NCBI RefSeq assembly: GCF_014647255.1
Contig: NZ_BMOV01000007.1
Location: 1 to 64,000 of the forward strand
From: Iodidimonas muriae
GTDB taxonomy: Bacteria; Pseudomonadota; Alphaproteobacteria; Sphingomonadales; Rhodothalassiaceae
Direction of reading: 5' to 3'
DNA: 64,000 nt
The notes under the pieces are model-generated. The model made no database searches. It worked only from the letters and a program-made list of their open reading frames with translations, and was not told where the DNA came from. Shown in pieces: positions 9,562 to 18,480 of this stretch (its first letter is position 1; the number at the start of each line of letters is the position of its first letter). The position numbers were made by a program, and so were the translations under genes.

Positions 9562-10251
9562 ATGGCCATCGCAGTGAAGCATGTGGATACATTCGCTGCC
9601 TTTGCCATGTCACTTGTGGCCACTGTCACGCTGATGTTTGTGGCCCCGCTCCTTGAAACGCTTGGCATTACAGGAAAAATTCTTGCAAGCCTTGTGTCGC
9701 TGATTTCGTTTTATGCAGTGTTTGCACTGATGCGGCGGCTGTTATTGAAGCTGGCCTTGAAACATATTTTGGGGGACTGGATGTATGTCACCTATCCCCA
9801 CCGCACCGATCAAGGCGAAGATTGCGATCCGGCCAAAGCCAATATCGATCCGGACAGCCTCGGTTTTGGCTATATGCGCTTTAGCACCGATGAAACGGGC
9901 CAGATCCGCTATTGCGTCGATCTGTTCAACAGCTTTCAATCCCTGTGCGATTATGTGTACCGCGATAAAGGCGGCGAAGATGCCACCGGCGATGCCATCA
10001 GTTTGGCCGCAGAGCTCAACACCAACGGGCAGCGCATCCATCTTTTATATCATGCGCGCTTCATCGAAGCCGCAAAGCGCGACCGATATGGGCGGCTGTT
10101 TTTGAATGTCCGCCGCGATGGCTCCATGACCGGCACATGGAGTTCCGACATCGATGGCGCGCAAATCCTGTCTGTTGGACAAATGCGCGCCACACGTCCG
10201 GAACGTTTCTCCAGCTTTGCCAAAAATACATTCGGGGTTACAGTAAGTTGA
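9562..10251 (+). CDS. Two-TM protein with beta-rich C-terminal domain, Cap15-like
   Basis: A 229-residue protein with no certain function. Residues about 8-35 and 38-62 are two hydrophobic helices; the remainder is a soluble domain of alternating short strands beginning at LGDWMYVTY and ending with RYGRLFLNVRRDGSMTGTW followed by RATRPERF. Two TM helices followed by a small beta-barrel opening with G-x-W and closing with Y-G-x-L...G-x-W is the architecture of the CBASS effector Cap15 (S-2TM-beta family, PF18153). There is no CD-NTase or other defence gene nearby; it sits 5 bp after pheA and may be co-transcribed with it. The resemblance is by eye and needs a profile search. Confidence 0.6.
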   Translation: MAIAVKHVDTFAAFAMSLVATVTLMFVAPLLETLGITGKILASLVSLISFYAVFALMRRLLLKLALKHILGDWMYVTYPHRTDQGEDCDPAKANIDPDSLGFGYMRFSTDETGQIRYCVDLFNSFQSLCDYVYRDKGGEDATGDAISLAAELNTNGQRIHLLYHARFIEAAKRDRYGRLFLNVRRDGSMTGTWSSDIDGAQILSVGQMRATRPERFSSFAKNTFGVTVS

Positions 10252-10320
10252 GACAAAGCATACTTACCGGCACATGATATAAAAAGCTGTGCATGACCAT
10301 CAATGGAAAGACACCACAGC

Positions 10321-11454
10321 ATGACCGATCATAATCTCACATTATTCACTTTGTTCGGCTTTCGCGTGCGCGCCAATCCCAGCTGGCTTTTATTGGCAGC
10401 CCTTATCACCTGGTCTTTGGCGGAAGGATTGTTTCCCCAAGAATTTCCGGATCTTCCCGCATCTTTGCATTGGTCATTGGGTATTGTCGGAATGATCGGA
10501 TTGTTCTTTTCGTTGCTGTTCCATGAATTTTCCCATTCCCTTGTGGCCCGCAGACGGGGCATGAAAATCGGCGGCATCACCTTGTTCTTATTCGGCGGTG
10601 TAGCCGAACTGACCGACGAGCCCCCCACGCCGCGCATCGAATTTGAAGTGGCGGCGGCAGGTCCGATCGCCAGCGTGTTTCTGGCCCTTATCTTCGGTCT
10701 TTTGTCTTTGATGGCGGCAGGTCTGGGCGCCCCCGATTATTGGGCCGGGCTTTTGGGATATCTTGGAACCATCAATATGGTTCTAGCGGTGTTTAATCTG
10801 GTGCCGGGCTATCCTCTGGATGGCGGCAGGCTGTTGCGGGCCTGGCTGTGGCACCGGCGCGGTGACCAGCTTTCCGCCACCCGCACCGCCTCCCGCTTTG
10901 GCAAGGGCTTTGGTTTGTTTTTGATCATTCTGGGCATCTGGAGCTTTTTAAGCGTGGGGGCGCTGGGCGGCATGTGGTGGATTTTGATCGGCTTTTTCAT
11001 CATGAGCGCCGCCAAGGCATCTTATGACCAATTATTGGCCCGTTCTTTGTTTCACCATGTCCCGTTGGAGGGATTTGTCGTCAAAGCTCCGGTCTGTGTC
11101 GAGGCAGATATGTCCATTGACCATTTCGTCAAAGACTATGCCTATCATCACCATTTCAGCCTTTATCCGGTGATGAAAAACCGCAAACTCGTGGGCTGCG
11201 TTCGCACCAGAGACGTGCAAACCATCCACCGCGACGAATGGGCCACATCCCCGCTATCCGATATCATGCTTCCCTTGACGGAAAAGAACAGCACCCCGCT
11301 TGAAAGTGATGCGGAACAGGTGTTGCAAGCCATGCAACGCCACAATAGCGGTCAAATGATCGTCCTCGACGGGGATCGTTTGGCCGGAATCATCACCCTG
11401 CGCGATCTGCTAGGGGCCCTTGAACTGCGGCGTCAAATCGAAGGGCAAGGCTGA
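10321..11454 (+). CDS. M50-family intramembrane metalloprotease with C-terminal CBS domains
   Basis: Site-2-protease-type enzyme of 377 residues in the inner membrane. The zinc site is formed by H68-E-F-S-H in one helix and by NLVPGYPLDGGR (the N-x2-P-x4-DG motif) in another; about five to six hydrophobic segments are visible. Residues about 245-375 are two CBS motifs (VCVEADMSIDHF...GCVRTRDVQ and TPLESDAEQV...AGIITLRDLL), which in this family bind adenine nucleotides and probably gate proteolysis. An ATG at 10303 in frame is an alternative start; 10321 matches the normal N terminus. The substrate, usually an anti-sigma factor or a membrane regulator, is not identifiable here. Confidence 0.92.
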   Translation: MTDHNLTLFTLFGFRVRANPSWLLLAALITWSLAEGLFPQEFPDLPASLHWSLGIVGMIGLFFSLLFHEFSHSLVARRRGMKIGGITLFLFGGVAELTDEPPTPRIEFEVAAAGPIASVFLALIFGLLSLMAAGLGAPDYWAGLLGYLGTINMVLAVFNLVPGYPLDGGRLLRAWLWHRRGDQLSATRTASRFGKGFGLFLIILGIWSFLSVGALGGMWWILIGFFIMSAAKASYDQLLARSLFHHVPLEGFVVKAPVCVEADMSIDHFVKDYAYHHHFSLYPVMKNRKLVGCVRTRDVQTIHRDEWATSPLSDIMLPLTEKNSTPLESDAEQVLQAMQRHNSGQMIVLDGDRLAGIITLRDLLGALELRRQIEGQG

Positions 11455-11532
11455 CAAACACGCGCCTCCGGTTTATCTAGGGGCACTTATGCCCAATTAA
11501 GGGGCTGGCGCAGAAAAGAAAAGGCAGCATCC

Positions 11533-12297
11533 ATGGATCTTCATTTGAAAGGCAAGCGCGCGCTGATCACCGGAGCCACGCGCGGCATTGGCCGGGCAAC
11601 GGCAGAGCTTTTGGCGCAGGAAGGCTGCCATATCGCCTTTTGCGCCCGCAGCAAAGAGGCGGTGACTGAAGCCGTTTCGGCCCTTCAAAGCCACGGCGTG
11701 CGGGCTTATGGCACGGCTGTCGATATTTCCAATGTCGCGTACTATCGCGCCTGGCTGGCTGAAGCGGTCAATGATTTGGGCGGGCTGGATATTTTCGTCC
11801 CCAATGTGTCCGCTGGCGGTGCTGGCGGTACCGGAGATGAGCCTTGGATCGCCAATTTCGAAGCGGATCTGATGCATACGGTGCGCGGCTGTGAGGCTTT
11901 GATGCCGCATCTGGCGAAATCCGAAAGCCCTGCCATCGTGATGATGGGCACCATTGCCGCCGTAGAAACCTTTGTCGCACCTAGCTCATATGGGGCCATC
12001 AAGGCGGCGCTGATGACCTATGCCAAGCAGCTTGGGCAAGCGGTCGCCCCGCATGGCGTGCGCATCAACACCGTCTCGCCCGGCCCGGTTTATTTTGAAG
12101 GCGGCGATTGGGACCGCGTTAAAACCGAGATGCCTGATTTTTTCAAACAAATGGAAGCCAATTGTGTGCTTGGCCGCATGGCATCGCCCGTTGATGTTGC
12201 CCGCGCCGTGGCCTTTCTTGCAAGCCCCATGGCTGCCATGATCACCGGCACCAATCTGATCGTGGATGGTGGCTTTACCAAAAGGGTTCAATTCTAA
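11533..12297 (+). CDS. Short-chain dehydrogenase/reductase
   Basis: A 254-residue classical SDR. The cofactor loop is TGATRGIG, and the active-site Y-x3-K is SSYGAIK. At the position 13 residues before the Tyr, where SDRs have the catalytic Ser, the sequence has Thr (GTIAAV). The C-terminal GTNLIVDGGFTKRVQF is typical of 3-oxoacyl-ACP reductase-like members. It ends 1 bp before the E1 alpha subunit gene, so the three genes 11533-14246 form an operon. The substrate is unknown; a 2-hydroxy or 3-hydroxy ketone linked to the E1 enzyme is a reasonable guess. Confidence 0.88.
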   Translation: MDLHLKGKRALITGATRGIGRATAELLAQEGCHIAFCARSKEAVTEAVSALQSHGVRAYGTAVDISNVAYYRAWLAEAVNDLGGLDIFVPNVSAGGAGGTGDEPWIANFEADLMHTVRGCEALMPHLAKSESPAIVMMGTIAAVETFVAPSSYGAIKAALMTYAKQLGQAVAPHGVRINTVSPGPVYFEGGDWDRVKTEMPDFFKQMEANCVLGRMASPVDVARAVAFLASPMAAMITGTNLIVDGGFTKRVQF

Positions 12298-12298
12298 G

Positions 12299-13270
12299 AT
12301 GCAACTGCCCCGCGATACCCTGCTTCGCTTATGGCGCACCATGGTGCGTATCCGCGCCTTTGAAGAGCGTTTGATCCTTGAAAACCGTAAAGGAGGCATT
12401 GCCGGGCATTTGCATCTCTATATCGGCCAAGAGGCCATCGCCACCGGCGTCTGTGCGCATTTGGCCGATGAGGATGCCATCACCTCCACCCATCGCGGCC
12501 ACGGCCATGCCTTGGCCAAAGGATGCGATGCCACCGGCATGATGGCGGAAATCTTTGGCCGCGCCACAGGCAGTTGTGCAGGCAAAGGCGGCTCCATGCA
12601 TATCGCCGATCCAAAACGCGGTCATTTGGGAGCCAATGGCATTGTGGGGGCCAATGCGCCCCTCGCCTTGGGGGCGGCCTTAAGCGCCAAAACCCTTGGG
12701 ACACACGGGGTATCCGTGGCGTTCATCGGTGATGGCGCATCCAATCAAGGCGCGGTGTTTGAATCCATGAATATGGCCGCCGCCATGGCGCTGCCTGTCC
12801 TGTTCGTGATCGAACAAAATGGATATGGCGAATATACCCGCACCGATGCGGTCACCGGCACGGCCGATCTGGCCGCACGCGCTGCCAGCTTCGGGATGCC
12901 CGCCCAACAGATCGATGGCACCGATATATTTGCCGTTTATGATGCTACACAAAGCGCCATCCATCACGCCCGCACCGGCCTTGGCCCCACCACATTGGTG
13001 GCAACGGCCCCGCGATTTGGCGGCCATTATGAAGGCGACAATCAGGCATATCGCTCGGCGTCCGACATGCAGAAAGCCCGCGACCAACAAGATTGTCTGG
13101 CCCTTTATCGCAACCGCATTCTGGAAGCGGGCCTGTTGGAAGCGCGTGATCTGGATGCGATCGTTCATGCGGCCCATTCGGATATGGAACAAGCCGCCCG
13201 ACAAGCCCGTGCAGATGCCCCGCCCGCGCCGGCCGCCTTGCTTACCGATATTTATGCGAAAGCTTTGTGA
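12299..13270 (+). CDS. Thiamine-diphosphate dehydrogenase E1, alpha subunit
   Basis: A 323-residue alpha subunit of a 2-oxoacid (pyruvate/acetoin/branched-chain) dehydrogenase. It shows the entry segment TMVRIRAFEERL, the HRGHGHALAKG motif, and the thiamine-diphosphate motif GDGASNQGAVFESMNMAA leading to VIEQNGYGEYT. The ATG at 12299 follows the SDR stop by 1 bp; earlier in-frame codons lie within the SDR. The beta subunit follows at once. The small alpha/beta architecture resembles acetoin dehydrogenase AcoA/AcoB or PdhA/PdhB; substrate specificity cannot be assigned, and no E2 or E3 is nearby. Confidence 0.9.
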   Translation: MQLPRDTLLRLWRTMVRIRAFEERLILENRKGGIAGHLHLYIGQEAIATGVCAHLADEDAITSTHRGHGHALAKGCDATGMMAEIFGRATGSCAGKGGSMHIADPKRGHLGANGIVGANAPLALGAALSAKTLGTHGVSVAFIGDGASNQGAVFESMNMAAAMALPVLFVIEQNGYGEYTRTDAVTGTADLAARAASFGMPAQQIDGTDIFAVYDATQSAIHHARTGLGPTTLVATAPRFGGHYEGDNQAYRSASDMQKARDQQDCLALYRNRILEAGLLEARDLDAIVHAAHSDMEQAARQARADAPPAPAALLTDIYAKAL

Positions 13271-13271
13271 C

Positions 13272-14246
13272 ATGCGGATCAAGTCTTATAGCGAAGCTCT
13301 GCGCGATGCTTTGGATCAGGAAATGGCGCGCGATCCTCGCGTGATCATTATGGGCGAAGATGTGCGCCCCGGCGTGATGGGTGTGACACAAGGGCTTTAT
13401 GATACATATGGCCCGACCCGTGTGATCGATACGCCGATTTCCGAAACCGCCTTCATCGGGGCCGCAATCGGGGCCGCCATGACCGGCTTGCGCCCGGTGG
13501 TGGAATTGATGTTTTGCGATTTCGCTGGCGTTTGCTTCGACCAAATTCTCAATCAGGCGGCAAAATTGCGCTATATGACCGGCGGGCAGATTAGTTTGCC
13601 TTTGGTAATCCGCACCACCATGGGCGCAGGCGAGCGCGCCGCCGCCCAACATAGCCAATCCCTGCATCATTTGTTCACCGCGATTCCCGGCTTGAAAATC
13701 GTGGTGCCCGCCACAGCGGAAGATGCCGCCGGACTGTTGCTCACCGCCATCCGCGACCCCGATCCCGTGATCTTTTTTGAAAACAAAATGCTCTATGACA
13801 GCCAAATGTCTGTCTCTGATCCGGCCATCGCGCTTCCTTTCGGTAAGGCCCATCTTTTGCGCGAAGGCGATGATCTGACCATTGTGGCGCTCTCACGCAT
13901 GGTCGGCTTTGCACGCACAGCCTGCGACGAACTTGCGCAAAAAGGCATATCAGCCGATCTGATCGATCCCCGCACAACCCAGCCTTTGGATGAAGCGGCC
14001 ATCCTTGGCTCTTTGCACAAAACCGGGCATTTGCTTGTGGTGGATGAAGGCTCGGCCCGCTGCGGCATGGCTGCCGATATCGCAAGCCTTGCTGCCAGCA
14101 AAGGCTTTCACAGTCTCAAGGCTCCGGTGCAGATGCTGACACCGCCACAGACCCCTATCCCTTTTGCACCGGAACTGGAAGATGCGTGGCTGCCCTCTTC
14201 TGGCGACATCGAAAAAGCAGCCTATACCCTTCTCCAGAAGGTCTGA
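13272..14246 (+). CDS. Thiamine-diphosphate dehydrogenase E1, beta subunit
   Basis: A 324-residue transketolase-like beta subunit that completes the E1 heterotetramer with the preceding gene. Visible segments include SYSEALRDALDQEMARDPRV and IIMGEDV at the start, RVIDTPISETAFIGAAIGAA, and a C-terminal transketolase domain with IDPRTTQPLDEAAI and LLVVDEGSARCGMAADI. Its start codon lies 1 bp after the alpha-subunit stop. The frame is open further upstream inside the alpha gene but those residues are a shadow. No lipoyl E2 follows; the next gene is an unrelated membrane protein. Confidence 0.9.
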   Translation: MRIKSYSEALRDALDQEMARDPRVIIMGEDVRPGVMGVTQGLYDTYGPTRVIDTPISETAFIGAAIGAAMTGLRPVVELMFCDFAGVCFDQILNQAAKLRYMTGGQISLPLVIRTTMGAGERAAAQHSQSLHHLFTAIPGLKIVVPATAEDAAGLLLTAIRDPDPVIFFENKMLYDSQMSVSDPAIALPFGKAHLLREGDDLTIVALSRMVGFARTACDELAQKGISADLIDPRTTQPLDEAAILGSLHKTGHLLVVDEGSARCGMAADIASLAASKGFHSLKAPVQMLTPPQTPIPFAPELEDAWLPSSGDIEKAAYTLLQKV

Positions 14247-14376
14247 TGATCTGCTTGTGGCACAAACCTTGGCAAGCGCCTCATTTTAAGGGACACTGTT
14301 TACAGCAGGGGGACGGGATAAAATAAAATGAAAACAAAGCCCCCCTTTTTGACGTGAATCTTTTGGGAGGTTTGTC

Positions 14377-15180
14377 ATGAATGCGATTGGCGCACAGTCC
14401 TCATCCGGCCCGCCACGGCCCGTGATTGTTAAAATCGGCTCTGAAGCCCCGTGGACATGGCTGACCAAGGCATGGACACAGATACAGCAGGCCCCCGGCA
14501 TCACACTTGCTTATGGATTGGGCTTTGCCCTTATTTCCATGGGCTTGGCTGCCTTGCTTGTGCTGGCGGATCTGGGGGTTTTGATCCTGCCTTTGGTGGG
14601 TGGGTTTCTATTGCTGGGACCGATGCTGGCTGTGGGCCTTTATGAAACTGCGCGGCGATTATCGGCGGGCAAACCCATTACATTCAAGCAAGCTTTGTTT
14701 GTAAAAACCGCCGCCCCATCGCAACTTGCCTTCATCGGCGTTTTATTGCTTCTGGCCTATTTTGCGTGGATCCGTATCGCCATGCTGCTCTTTGCCTTTT
14801 TCTCTGGCATTGGCGGCGAATTCCCGCCCCTTGACCTGTTCATTTCCAATCTGTTTTTCACCTTTGATGGCATCGGGCTTTTGGCCAGCGGCACCATCGC
14901 AGGCGGGATCATCGCCTTTATCATCTTTGCCATGAGCGCCATTTCCATCCCCCTTTTGCTGGAGCGCGATCTGGATGCCATCACCGCCGTTCTGGCCAGC
15001 ATCGAAGCCGTGCGTGAAAATTTCGCGGCAATGCTGCTATGGGCATGGCTCATTTTGTTGCTGATCGCCTTTGGTGTGGCCACCGGCTTCATTGGCCTGA
15101 TTCTCACCTTTCCACTGGTGGGCCTTGCCACATGGCACGCTTATAAAGACCTGATAAAAGAACCGGATAGCCCGCAATAA
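14377..15180 (+). CDS. DUF2189 family multi-pass membrane protein
   Basis: A 267-residue integral membrane protein of the DUF2189 family, function unknown. About six hydrophobic helices are visible, starting with the conserved region APWTWLTKAWTQIQQAPGIT before TM1 and with PLVGGFLLLGPMLAVGLYE between TM2 and TM3, which is the family hallmark; TATWHAY-like TWHAYKDLI closes it. A GGGAGG Shine-Dalgarno precedes the ATG. It stands alone between the E1 operon and the amidohydrolase gene. Confidence 0.85.
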   Translation: MNAIGAQSSSGPPRPVIVKIGSEAPWTWLTKAWTQIQQAPGITLAYGLGFALISMGLAALLVLADLGVLILPLVGGFLLLGPMLAVGLYETARRLSAGKPITFKQALFVKTAAPSQLAFIGVLLLLAYFAWIRIAMLLFAFFSGIGGEFPPLDLFISNLFFTFDGIGLLASGTIAGGIIAFIIFAMSAISIPLLLERDLDAITAVLASIEAVRENFAAMLLWAWLILLLIAFGVATGFIGLILTFPLVGLATWHAYKDLIKEPDSPQ

Positions 15181-15229
15181 CCCGCCGCCATAATCAAAAA
15201 AGACCGTAATAAGAATAAAGGACCGTACC

Positions 15230-18200
15230 ATGCGCAGACTGGTTAGCCTGATTGCCCTTTTGGCACTCCCTATAAGCGCCGTTGCTCAGGAAAAAGACAC
15301 AGATAAAACATCCGAAAAATGGGATGTGCAGAACCCGCCCGGCACCCATAAGGACGTGCAGATCGATGTGCAGGAAGGCACATGGATGAGTCTGGATGTC
15401 AGCCCCGATGGAAAAACCATCGCTTTCGATCTTTTAGGCGATATCTACACCATGCCCAGTACCGGCGGCGAAGCCACCGCCATTGCTTCGGGTCTGGCGT
15501 GGGAAATACAGCCGCGCTTCTCTCCCGATGGCAGCAAGATCGCCTTTATTTCTGATCGCGCTGGCGGTGAAAATGTGTGGATCATGGATGTTGATGGCGA
15601 AAATCCCCGGCAACTCACCAAAGAAAGCTTCCACCTTTTAAACAATCCATCCTGGAGCCCGGACGGCCAATATATCACCGCCCGCAAGCACTTCACCACA
15701 CGCCGGTCCTTGGGCACCGGCGAGGTGTGGCTTTATCATGTAAAAGGCGGCACGGGCCTCAAGCTGGTGAAGCGCCCCAATGATCAGTTCCAAAAGGAAC
15801 AGGGCGAGCCGATTTTCTCCCCCGATGGCCGGTATATTTATTTCACCCGCAATGCGTCGTCGGGCAACCGCTTCATCTATGCCCAGGACAGCAACACCGC
15901 TATTTTCGAAATCCGCCGCTATGATATGGAAACCGGCGAGGTGGACACCATCGTTTCCGGCCCCGGCGGGGCTGTGCGGCCCACGCCTTCACCGGATGGG
16001 AACTATCTGGCCTTTGTGCGCCGTATCCAGACCCGCTCGGCCTTGTTTTTAAAGGATCTGCAATCCGGGGCGGAATATCCGATCCATGATGATCTGGATC
16101 AGGATATGCAGGAAACCTGGGCGACCCAAGGCGTTTATCCCAATATGGACTGGATGCCGGACAGCCGGTCCTTGCTGTTTTGGGCCGGTGGCAAGATCAA
16201 CCGCATCGATATGGAAAGCCGCACTGTTTCGCAGATTCCCTTCCATGTGGCGGACAGCCGGTCGGTGGTTGCCCCGCCGCGCTTCAAGGTCGAGGTAGCC
16301 CCCGATCAAGTAGTCGCAAAAATGGTCCGCTTTGCTGCCCAATCCCCCGATGGCAAGCAGGTGGTATATGAAGCCTTTGGCAAGCTGTGGATCAAGAACG
16401 GCGATAATCCACCCCAAAGACTGACCCGCGATGAAGGTGCGCAGTTCGAGCTGTTCCCTGCCTTTTCCCGCGATGGCAAAAACATCGCCTTCGTCACATG
16501 GGATGATACGGAACTGGGCCGGGTGCGCATGGTGAAGGCATCGGGCGGAAAATCGAAAATCCTGAATGACCAGCCAGGCCATTATCGCCGTCCGGTATTT
16601 TCACCCGATGGGTCCATGCTGGTGGTGGAACGCGGCAAAGGCGGCTATCTCACCGCCGATACATGGTCGATGGAACCGGGGCTTTACCGCCTGTCCATCA
16701 AGGGCGGCGAAATGGTGAAAATCACCGATAAAGGCCGCAACGCCCATTTCGGGAAAAGGGGCGACCGTTTGTTCTTCACCACAGACGGCAAAAACCATGA
16801 ACTGGTCAGCACCACATTGGATGGCCGTGACAAACGCGTCCATGCCAGCGCCAAATATGGCACCGGCTTTGCCGTATCGCCCGATGGCCAATGGCTGGCC
16901 TATAGCGAAGGATACCAGATTTACGCCATGCCCTTCCCGCCTTCGGGGAAATTGACGCTTTCGCCGAAAGCAAAAGCAGTCCCCATGACCCGCGTCACCA
17001 AATCCGGTGGGGCGTTCATGACATGGTCGGCCGGCAATCAATTGGGCTGGAGCATCGGGCCAAAGTTCCAATCTGTTGACATGACCGATGTGTTTGCCGA
17101 TGATTTTGCACCATCGGACGACGGGGTGGCACTCGGCATCACAAAGCCCGCCGATAAGCCGCAAGGCATGGTGGCCTTAACCGGCGCGCGCATCATCACC
17201 ATGAACAAAGACGATGCGGTGATCGAAAATGGCACGATCCTGATTGAAGAAAACCGTATCAAAGCCATTGGCCCGAACGACGATATAAACATTCCCGCAG
17301 ATGCCAAACGCGTCGATGTTTCAGGCAAAACCATTCTGCCCGGTTTTGTGGACATCCATGCCCATGGCTCCCAAGGCGTGGATGGCATCATCCCGCAACA
17401 GAATTGGGATCAGCTTGCCCATCTGGGCTTGGGTGTGACCACGGTGCACGATCCCTCCAACTCAGCCCAACATGTATTTGCAGCCAGCGAATATCAAAAG
17501 GCTGGCCTGATCCTTAGCCCCCGCACCTTTTCAACGGGGGAAATCCTTTATGGCGCCAAAAGCGAATATCATGTGGACATCAAAAGCGCCGAAGATGCCC
17601 GCAATGCGGTGAAGCGCCTGAAAGCACAAGGGGCGATTTCCGTTAAAAACTATAACCAGCCGCGCCGTGAACAACGCCAGATGGTGGTGGATGCCGCCCG
17701 TCAAGAAGGGCTGATGGTGGTCGCTGAAGGCGGCTCACTTTACCATATGGATCTGTCCATGGTTGCCGATGGCAATACAGGCATCGAGCATAATGTGCCC
17801 GGCGAGCGCTTTTATGAGGATGTCTTGCAATTCTGGAGCCAGACAGAAGTGGGCAACACGCCCACATTGGTGGTCACCTATGGCGGCTTATCGGCGGAAA
17901 CCTTGTTCTACCAGCGCGACGATGTATGGACGCACCCGTTATTGAGCAAATATGTGCCGCCCCATGTTTTGGAGCCGCGCAGCATTCGTCGCACCAAAGC
18001 GCCCATGCGCGATTATCAAACGCTGTTTGATAGTGTCGCCAATGCCAAACGCCTGATGGATCGCGGTGTCTCCATCCATTCCGGCGCCCATGGCCAACGT
18101 GAAGGCATGGGCACCCATTGGGAAATCTGGACCTTCGCGAAGGGCGGCATGACCAATATGGACGCGCTGAAGGCCGCAACCATCAACCCGGCGCGTTATA

Positions 18201-18403
18201 TGGGCATGGATGGGGATATCGGTTCGCTGGAAAGCAACAAGCTGGCGGACCTGATTATTCTGGATAACAACCCCTTAGAGGACATCGAAGCCACCGACGA
18301 TCTGAATATGATCATGCTCAATGGCAGGCTTTATGATGCTGAAACGCTGGATGAAACCATCACCGGAGACCATGATACAAAGCCGTTTTATTGGCAGAAC
18401 TAA
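15230..18403 (+). CDS. Secreted TolB-type beta-propeller amidohydrolase
   Basis: A 1057-residue exported protein. Residues 1-19 are a signal peptide (cleavage after AVA). About 40-640 consist of TolB/WD40-like repeats, each with the S-P-D-G hallmark (VSPDGKTIAF, FSPDGSKIAFISDR, WSPDGQYI, FSPDGRYIYFTR, VSPDGQWLAYSEG and others). About 660-1050 form a metal-dependent amidohydrolase domain: the N-terminal metal motif DIHAHGSQG, the LKAATINPARYMGMDGDIGS and LADLIILDNNP C-terminal signatures. The combination resembles imidazolonepropionase-like periplasmic amidohydrolases of unknown substrate. It is a single gene with a good fit to the family's length; monocistronic, with a hairpin downstream. Confidence 0.9.
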   Translation: MRRLVSLIALLALPISAVAQEKDTDKTSEKWDVQNPPGTHKDVQIDVQEGTWMSLDVSPDGKTIAFDLLGDIYTMPSTGGEATAIASGLAWEIQPRFSPDGSKIAFISDRAGGENVWIMDVDGENPRQLTKESFHLLNNPSWSPDGQYITARKHFTTRRSLGTGEVWLYHVKGGTGLKLVKRPNDQFQKEQGEPIFSPDGRYIYFTRNASSGNRFIYAQDSNTAIFEIRRYDMETGEVDTIVSGPGGAVRPTPSPDGNYLAFVRRIQTRSALFLKDLQSGAEYPIHDDLDQDMQETWATQGVYPNMDWMPDSRSLLFWAGGKINRIDMESRTVSQIPFHVADSRSVVAPPRFKVEVAPDQVVAKMVRFAAQSPDGKQVVYEAFGKLWIKNGDNPPQRLTRDEGAQFELFPAFSRDGKNIAFVTWDDTELGRVRMVKASGGKSKILNDQPGHYRRPVFSPDGSMLVVERGKGGYLTADTWSMEPGLYRLSIKGGEMVKITDKGRNAHFGKRGDRLFFTTDGKNHELVSTTLDGRDKRVHASAKYGTGFAVSPDGQWLAYSEGYQIYAMPFPPSGKLTLSPKAKAVPMTRVTKSGGAFMTWSAGNQLGWSIGPKFQSVDMTDVFADDFAPSDDGVALGITKPADKPQGMVALTGARIITMNKDDAVIENGTILIEENRIKAIGPNDDINIPADAKRVDVSGKTILPGFVDIHAHGSQGVDGIIPQQNWDQLAHLGLGVTTVHDPSNSAQHVFAASEYQKAGLILSPRTFSTGEILYGAKSEYHVDIKSAEDARNAVKRLKAQGAISVKNYNQPRREQRQMVVDAARQEGLMVVAEGGSLYHMDLSMVADGNTGIEHNVPGERFYEDVLQFWSQTEVGNTPTLVVTYGGLSAETLFYQRDDVWTHPLLSKYVPPHVLEPRSIRRTKAPMRDYQTLFDSVANAKRLMDRGVSIHSGAHGQREGMGTHWEIWTFAKGGMTNMDALKAATINPARYMGMDGDIGSLESNKLADLIILDNNPLEDIEATDDLNMIMLNGRLYDAETLDETITGDHDTKPFYWQN

Positions 18404-18404
18404 A

Positions 18405-18443
18405 AAAGAAGCGGCCATCCCCCGGATCTTATCCGGGGGATGG
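18405..18443 (-). terminator. Terminator between the amidohydrolase gene and glyS
   Basis: A perfect 13-bp stem (CCATCCCCCGGAT / ATCCGGGGGATGG) with a 3-nt loop at 18415-18443. On the minus strand it is followed by CCGCTTCTTTTTT, so it mainly serves glyS; on the plus strand there is no T-run, though the stem may also stop the convergent amidohydrolase transcript. Confidence 0.75.
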
Positions 18444-18480
18444 CGCATAAAAAGCGGGATCGGCACCCAGGCCGCGCCCC

